From the NCBI GenBank assembly GCA_019113665.1, contig DXGW01000066.1, positions 1 to 8,740 of the forward strand: a DNA stretch of 8,740 nucleotides, in the 5' to 3' direction. Below, piece after piece: positions 5,658 to 8,740 of this stretch. Below the pieces are notes generated by a model, which saw only the letters and a program-made list of their open reading frames with translations, ran no database searches and had not been told where the DNA came from. The DNA is from Candidatus Alistipes excrementipullorum (GTDB lineage: Bacteria; Bacteroidota; Bacteroidia; Bacteroidales; Rikenellaceae). How positions within the stretch are numbered: the stretch's first letter is position 1; every line of letters begins with the position of its first letter. The translations under genes were made by a program, and so were the position numbers.

Positions 5658-6905
5658 TTAAAGTTTACGGAACACGACGGTGGAGTTGTGGCCGCCGAAT
5701 CCGAAAGTGTTACTCATGGCCGTACGCACGTCGCGCTTCTGCGCCTTGTTGAGCGTAAGGTTGAGCTTCGGGTCGATTGCAGGGTCGACCTCCTCGACAT
5801 TGATTGTCGGGGGAACAATCCCTTTTTCGATTGCGAATATGCACGCCAAAGCCTCGACAGCGGCAGCAGCACCCAGCAGATGGCCCGTCATGGACTTGGT
5901 AGAGGAGATATTCACGTTGTAAATGTCTTCACCGAAAACCTTGTGCATGGCTTTCAGCTCGGCAACATCGCCAAGAGGCGTCGATGTTCCGTGCACATTG
6001 ACATAATCGACCTGTGCGGGTGAAAGTCCCGCCTCTGCCAATGCGTCTTTCATTGATTTAACCGCGCCGTTGCCTTCGGGATCGGGTGCCGTCATGTGAT
6101 AGGCATCGGCAGACATTCCGCCGCCGGCAAATTCGCTGTATATTTTGGCTCCGCGAGCCTTCGCATGCTCGTATTCCTCAAGGACGAGCGCTGCAGCGCC
6201 CTCTCCCATGACAAAACCGTCACGCGCAACGTCGAACGGACGCGAGGCATGCTGCGGGTCATCATTTCGGGTCGAGATGGCCTGCATCGAGTTGAAGCCG
6301 CCGACCCCGGGTATGTTGACAACGGCCTCCGAACCTCCGGCGATCATCACGTCGGCACGTCCGGTACGTATCTGGTCCAGAGCGCTTATGAGTCCGTGAT
6401 TAGACGAAGCACAAGCCGACGATACGCAATAGTTGGGGCCCTTGAACCCGTATTTTATGGATATGTATCCCGCCGCAAGGTCGGGAATCATTCGAGGAAT
6501 AAAAAACGGACTGAACCGGGGAGTACCATCTCCCCCGGCATAGTCCGTTACTTCCTCAAAAAACGATGTCAGTCCCCCGACACCGGTACTCCAAATTACG
6601 CCGGCTCGTTCAGCGTCGCTGTTCTCGACAGAGAACCCCGAATCCCGCAAAGCCTCGGCAACAGCCACAAGGGCATATTGAGCGAAAAGGTCGTACTTGC
6701 GGACCTCCTTGCGGTCGAAATATCGGGTCCAGTCGTAATTCTTGATTTCGCAGGCAAAACGGGTCTTGAATTTACCGGCATCGAAATGCGTTATCGGGGC
6801 AGCGCCGCTTACACCCTTTTCAAGATTGGCGAAGAACTCGGCCACATCGTTTCCCAAAGGGTTAATCGTCCCTATACCCGTAACAACTACACGCCGTATA
6901 CCCAT
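5658..6905 (-). CDS. fabF: 3-oxoacyl-[acyl-carrier-protein] synthase II (beta-ketoacyl-ACP synthase, KAS II)
   Basis: The 415-residue enzyme condenses malonyl-ACP with a growing acyl-ACP in type II fatty-acid elongation, in the cytoplasm. It spans a full thiolase-fold condensing enzyme from RRVVVTGIGTINPLGND (4-20) to the C-terminal TFGFGGHNSTVVF (400-412). The catalytic triad is complete: nucleophile Cys165 in SSACASSNH, His305 in NVHGTSTPLGD, and His342 in STKSMTGHLLGA with Lys337. Length and motifs match KAS II (about 410-415) and not KAS I or KAS III. It lies 40 bases downstream of acpP, which encodes its carrier-protein partner, and 18 bases upstream of rnc. I see no promoter between acpP and fabF, so the two are probably made from one transcript. 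The start at 6905 gives the standard MG-x-RRVVVTG beginning. Confidence 0.97.
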   Translation of the reverse strand: MGIRRVVVTGIGTINPLGNDVAEFFANLEKGVSGAAPITHFDAGKFKTRFACEIKNYDWTRYFDRKEVRKYDLFAQYALVAVAEALRDSGFSVENSDAERAGVIWSTGVGGLTSFFEEVTDYAGGDGTPRFSPFFIPRMIPDLAAGYISIKYGFKGPNYCVSSACASSNHGLISALDQIRTGRADVMIAGGSEAVVNIPGVGGFNSMQAISTRNDDPQHASRPFDVARDGFVMGEGAAALVLEEYEHAKARGAKIYSEFAGGGMSADAYHMTAPDPEGNGAVKSMKDALAEAGLSPAQVDYVNVHGTSTPLGDVAELKAMHKVFGEDIYNVNISSTKSMTGHLLGAAAAVEALACIFAIEKGIVPPTINVEEVDPAIDPKLNLTLNKAQKRDVRTAMSNTFGFGGHNSTVVFRKL

Positions 6906-6945
6906 AAAGTCAAGTCTGTTCTGCAGCTAAAATTGTTGAGATTGA

Positions 6946-7182
6946 TTACTTCTTGTGCTCCTCGATGTATTTGATGGCATCGCCTACAGTTGCGATCTTC
7001 TCGGCGTCCTCATCGGGAATCTGAATGTCGAAAGCCTTCTCGAACTCCATGATGAGCTCAACGGTATCGAGCGAGTCTGCTCCCAGGTGACCGGTGAAAC
7101 TTGCTTCGGGAGTAACCTCCGACTCCTTTACACCAAGCTTGTCAACAATAATCTCAACAACTTTGGACTGAATTTCTGACAT
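6946..7182 (-). CDS. acpP: Acyl carrier protein
   Basis: This small acidic protein carries acyl chains as thioesters on a phosphopantetheine arm through fatty-acid synthesis and lipid A or phospholipid assembly. The start chosen is the ATG at 7182, giving a 78-residue protein beginning MSEIQSKVVE; an in-frame TTG three codons upstream is possible but less likely. The attachment site is Ser37 in LGADSLDTVEL (33-43), the hallmark of the family. The four-helix acidic pattern continues to IATVGDAIKYIEEHKK at the end. It is the first gene of the minus-strand operon with fabF, rnc and radC. An A-rich leader and a promoter -7 box about 90 bases upstream fit strong expression, as expected for one of the most abundant cell proteins. 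Confidence 0.97.
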   Translation of the reverse strand: MSEIQSKVVEIIVDKLGVKESEVTPEASFTGHLGADSLDTVELIMEFEKAFDIQIPDEDAEKIATVGDAIKYIEEHKK

Positions 7183-7267
7183 AATTTTCAAGTTTTAGTT
7201 AAACATTTATTTTATAGGTATAAATAATTGTTCTTCATATACCAAATCGAATTCCACAAATTCTGCG

Positions 7268-7275
7268 CAAAGATA
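7268..7275 (-). promoter_or_regulatory. Putative acpP operon promoter -7 element
   Basis: The minus strand reads TATCTTTG, an exact TAnnTTTG match, with the following GCG shared with the glyS promoter. A start near 7261 would leave a leader of about 80 bases before the acpP ATG at 7182. No TTTG sits at the expected -33 position (about 7295-7300). Confidence 0.6.
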
Positions 7276-7287
7276 ACACTTTTTTAT

Positions 7288-7295
7288 TATTTTTG
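7288..7295 (+). promoter_or_regulatory. Putative pepE promoter -7 element
   Basis: TATTTTTG matches TAnnTTTG on the plus strand, placing a start near 7302 and a leader of about 64 bases before the pepE ATG. No TTTG is found 19-21 bases upstream. It lies only 12 bases from the opposing acpP -7 box, so the two promoters would overlap. Confidence 0.45.
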
Positions 7296-7365
7296 ACATC
7301 ATAAAGCCAATGTTTTGATCGCAGCGGCGGTCTGCAACTTACAAACAACTAAAAACCAACTTGTT

Positions 7366-8067
7366 ATGAAACTGCTGATGATATCCAATTCGACCAACGC
7401 AGGCGAAGAGTACCTCAAGTACCCGATAAACGAGATAGGACGCTTCCTCGAAGGAGTCAGGGAGATAGCTTTCGTGCCGTATGCGGCCGTAACCTTCTCA
7501 TACGACCAGTACGAAGCAAAGGTACAGGCCCGGTTCGACGAAATAGGCATACGCGTGCGTTCGGTACACCGTGCAGCCGATCCCGCCAAAATGATACGCC
7601 AGGCCGAGGCGATATGTGTCGGCGGCGGCAATACATTCGCTCTCGCAAAAAAGATGCAGGAACAGGGTCTCATGAGCGCAATACTGCGCAAGGTAAAGGC
7701 CGGTACTCCATATGTAGGCTGGTCGGCCGGCAGCAACGTATGCTGCCCTACCATCTGCACGACCAATGACATGCCGATAGTCGAACCGTCGTCGTTCAAG
7801 GCAATAGGAGCAGTAAAGTTCCAGATCAACCCCCACTACCTCGACGCCAATCCCGAAGGACATGCCGGTGAAACACGCGAGCAGCGAATACTCGAATACA
7901 TCGAGGCCAATCCCCGTCGTTATGTTGTCGGGCTTCGTGAAGGCTGCATGCTGCTTTACAACGACGGTCATCTCGAACTGAAGGGAGACCGCCCGATGCG
8001 AATATTCAAAAAAGGCCTGCCCACACGTGAAGTACATGCAGGCGACGACCTGAGTTTCCTGTTATGA
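7366..8067 (+). CDS. pepE: Dipeptidase E (alpha-aspartyl dipeptidase, peptidase family S51)
   Basis: This cytoplasmic serine peptidase hydrolyses dipeptides with N-terminal aspartate. The start chosen is ATG 7366 (MKLLMISNSTNAGEEYL), where the family begins; the frame is open further upstream but that stretch is intergenic in character. The protein has 233 residues, against about 229 in the enterobacterial enzyme. The nucleophile is Ser120 in the elbow VGWSAGSN (117-124), with Asp135 (in TTNDMP) and His157 (in INPHYLD) completing the triad. These positions coincide with the numbering of the Salmonella enzyme. GGGNTF (86-91) is another family landmark. It is divergent from acpP and followed 52 bases later by yraN in the same direction. 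No signal peptide is present. Confidence 0.95.
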   Translation: MKLLMISNSTNAGEEYLKYPINEIGRFLEGVREIAFVPYAAVTFSYDQYEAKVQARFDEIGIRVRSVHRAADPAKMIRQAEAICVGGGNTFALAKKMQEQGLMSAILRKVKAGTPYVGWSAGSNVCCPTICTTNDMPIVEPSSFKAIGAVKFQINPHYLDANPEGHAGETREQRILEYIEANPRRYVVGLREGCMLLYNDGHLELKGDRPMRIFKKGLPTREVHAGDDLSFLL

Positions 8068-8095
8068 CACACAGACATGTCGCTGTTCCCGAATC

Positions 8096-8105
8096 GGCTG
8101 CAGCC
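8096..8105. repeat. 10-bp palindrome between pepE and yraN
   Basis: GGCTGCAGCC is a perfect palindrome lying 28 bases past the pepE stop. Part of it (CTGCAGCC) recurs just inside yraN at about 8127. It is too short to call a terminator, and no T run follows. Confidence 0.3.
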
Positions 8106-8119
8106 ATAAACGTAATCTT

Positions 8120-8485
8120 ATGACAACTGCAGCCGATATCGGACGTCGCGGAGAACGTCTCGCCGCCGAATGGTTGCGACGCAACGGGTTCATGATACTC
8201 GAATACAACTGGCGATGCGGACGTTACGAGATCGACATCATCGCGACACGTTACGACACGATACACTTCATCGAGGTCAAGACACGCAGGGCCGGAGGCT
8301 GGACGACTCCCGAACAGGCCATATCTCCGGCCAAATGCCGTGCGCTGTTCCGCGGGGCGGAGGCATTCCTGGCCATGAGCGGGACGAAACTCGAGCCGCA
8401 ATTCGATCTTATGGCCGTCGACATGTTCGACGAAAACGATTGCGACATACGATATATAGAAAATGCCATGCAAAGTCACTGGTAA
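8120..8485 (+). CDS. yraN: YraN family protein (UPF0102, predicted endonuclease-like fold)
   Basis: The 121-residue protein has the UPF0102 pattern: GRRGERLAAEWLRRNGF (8-24), then YNWRCGRYEIDIIA (29-42), then HFIEVKTR (49-56). Asp39, Glu52 and Lys54 form the PD-(D/E)xK-type arrangement seen in restriction-endonuclease-like and Holliday-junction-resolvase-like folds, with Glu12 as a likely helper. Length matches the family (about 115-125). The true substrate of YraN proteins is not established, so nuclease activity is inferred from fold. It lies between pepE and waaA in the same direction, 52 bases after pepE and with no promoter seen between them. The next promoter begins within 2 bases of its stop codon. 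Confidence 0.93.
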   Translation: MTTAADIGRRGERLAAEWLRRNGFMILEYNWRCGRYEIDIIATRYDTIHFIEVKTRRAGGWTTPEQAISPAKCRALFRGAEAFLAMSGTKLEPQFDLMAVDMFDENDCDIRYIENAMQSHW

Positions 8486-8486
8486 T

Positions 8487-8517
8487 TTTGCTTTTCCGAC
8501 AAAATATACTACCTTTG
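8487..8517 (+). promoter_or_regulatory. Consensus promoter for waaA
   Basis: TTTG (8487-8490) and TACCTTTG (8510-8517) match both Bacteroidetes promoter elements with a 19-base spacer. The start site would lie near 8524, about 19 bases before the waaA ATG. The -33 box begins 2 bases after the yraN stop, so waaA can be expressed independently of pepE and yraN. Confidence 0.78.
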
Positions 8518-8542
8518 CCCCGCAAAACTCCGTACATCGAAA

Positions 8543-8740
8543 ATGTGGCTATATAATATCGGCATCATCATTTATACCAGGTGCATAGGAATAGCTTCCT
8601 GGTGGTATCCCAAAGCCAAACTGTGGTGGGAAGGCCGCAAAGGGCTGTTCGAGCGCATGCGACAGAGCGTCAAACCTGATGACAGGATCATCTGGATACA
8701 TGTGGCATCGCTCGGTGAATTCGAACAGGGCCGGCCGATA
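8543..8740 (+). CDS. waaA: 3-deoxy-D-manno-octulosonic acid (Kdo) transferase, N-terminal part
   Basis: The window holds the first 66 codons, with the rest beyond position 8740; the full enzyme is usually about 400-425 residues. WaaA (KdtA) moves Kdo from CMP-Kdo onto the lipid A precursor at the inner face of the cytoplasmic membrane. The start MWLYNIGIIIYTRCIGIASWW is a hydrophobic N-terminal anchor, followed by a basic stretch (WWEGRKGLFERMR, 28-40) that would sit on the membrane surface. IWIHVASLGEFEQGRP (50-65) is the family signature, and its Glu59 corresponds to the proposed catalytic base. It has its own promoter just upstream. Lipid A synthesis connects loosely with the acpP operon nearby, which supplies acyl-ACP. 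Confidence 0.93.
   Translation, partial: MWLYNIGIIIYTRCIGIASWWYPKAKLWWEGRKGLFERMRQSVKPDDRIIWIHVASLGEFEQGRPI

Noticed and set aside
6096..6974. Plus-strand open frame of 292 codons opposite fabF and the acpP end
   Set aside because: It is in the same codon register as fabF and reflects the same codon avoidance. The minus-strand protein is a complete KAS II enzyme.
7217..7243. GGTATA/TATACC inverted repeat in the acpP leader as a riboswitch or attenuator
   Set aside because: The arms are only 6 bp with a 15-base AT-rich loop, do not extend, and no terminator-like T tract is associated. It is expected by chance in such AT-rich sequence.
7315..7365. Upstream extension of pepE to position 7315
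   Set aside because: The extension would start from a non-ATG codon, overlap the predicted leader, and add 17 residues not seen in dipeptidase E, which begins MxLLLISNST-like at the ATG at 7366.
8079..8111. Ten-codon leader-like frame (MSLFPNRLQP) just before yraN
   Set aside because: It is very short, has no ribosome-binding signal or regulatory codon run, and is consistent with chance in a 52-base gap.

Overview
The window reads as a chromosomal segment of a Bacteroidetes bacterium, most likely order Bacteroidales. An Alistipes/Rikenellaceae-like genome would fit the moderately GC-rich coding sequence, but the genus is a guess. The evidence is that several promoters match the Bacteroidetes sigma-factor consensus (-33 TTTG, -7 TAnnTTTG), that leaders before start codons are A-rich without clear Shine-Dalgarno sites, that acpP, fabF and rnc are adjacent, and that the protein families and their versions are typical of that phylum.

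Layout from left to right. On the minus strand lie the 5' part of ruvX (cut by the window edge) and glyS. A regulatory intergenic region (2021-2306) then separates glyS from a plus-strand three-gene module: a small 2TM-domain membrane protein broken by an extra G in a G7 tract, a 208-residue polytopic membrane protein, and a 98-residue winged-helix regulator of the HTH_34 type. A strong hairpin terminator (3476-3516) sits between this module and the convergent minus-strand operon acpP-fabF-rnc-radC, which runs from 7182 down to 3538. Divergent from acpP, the plus strand carries pepE, yraN and the first 66 codons of waaA (kdtA), the last with its own consensus promoter.

Most genes are housekeeping: Holliday-junction resolvase or rRNA maturation (ruvX), glycine charging (glyS), fatty-acid elongation (acpP, fabF), double-stranded RNA processing (rnc), dipeptide hydrolysis (pepE) and lipid A Kdo transfer (waaA). 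The less ordinary parts are (1) the membrane-protein/regulator module, whose promoter contains two perfect inverted repeats at the positions expected for a repressor operator; (2) the homopolymer frameshift in its first gene; and (3) an RNase III with a tail of about 240 residues, Ala/Glu-rich and low complexity, bearing three evenly spaced arginine-rich patches. I see no RNA genes, insertion sequences, CRISPR arrays or phage genes, and no clear evidence of a wholly new system.
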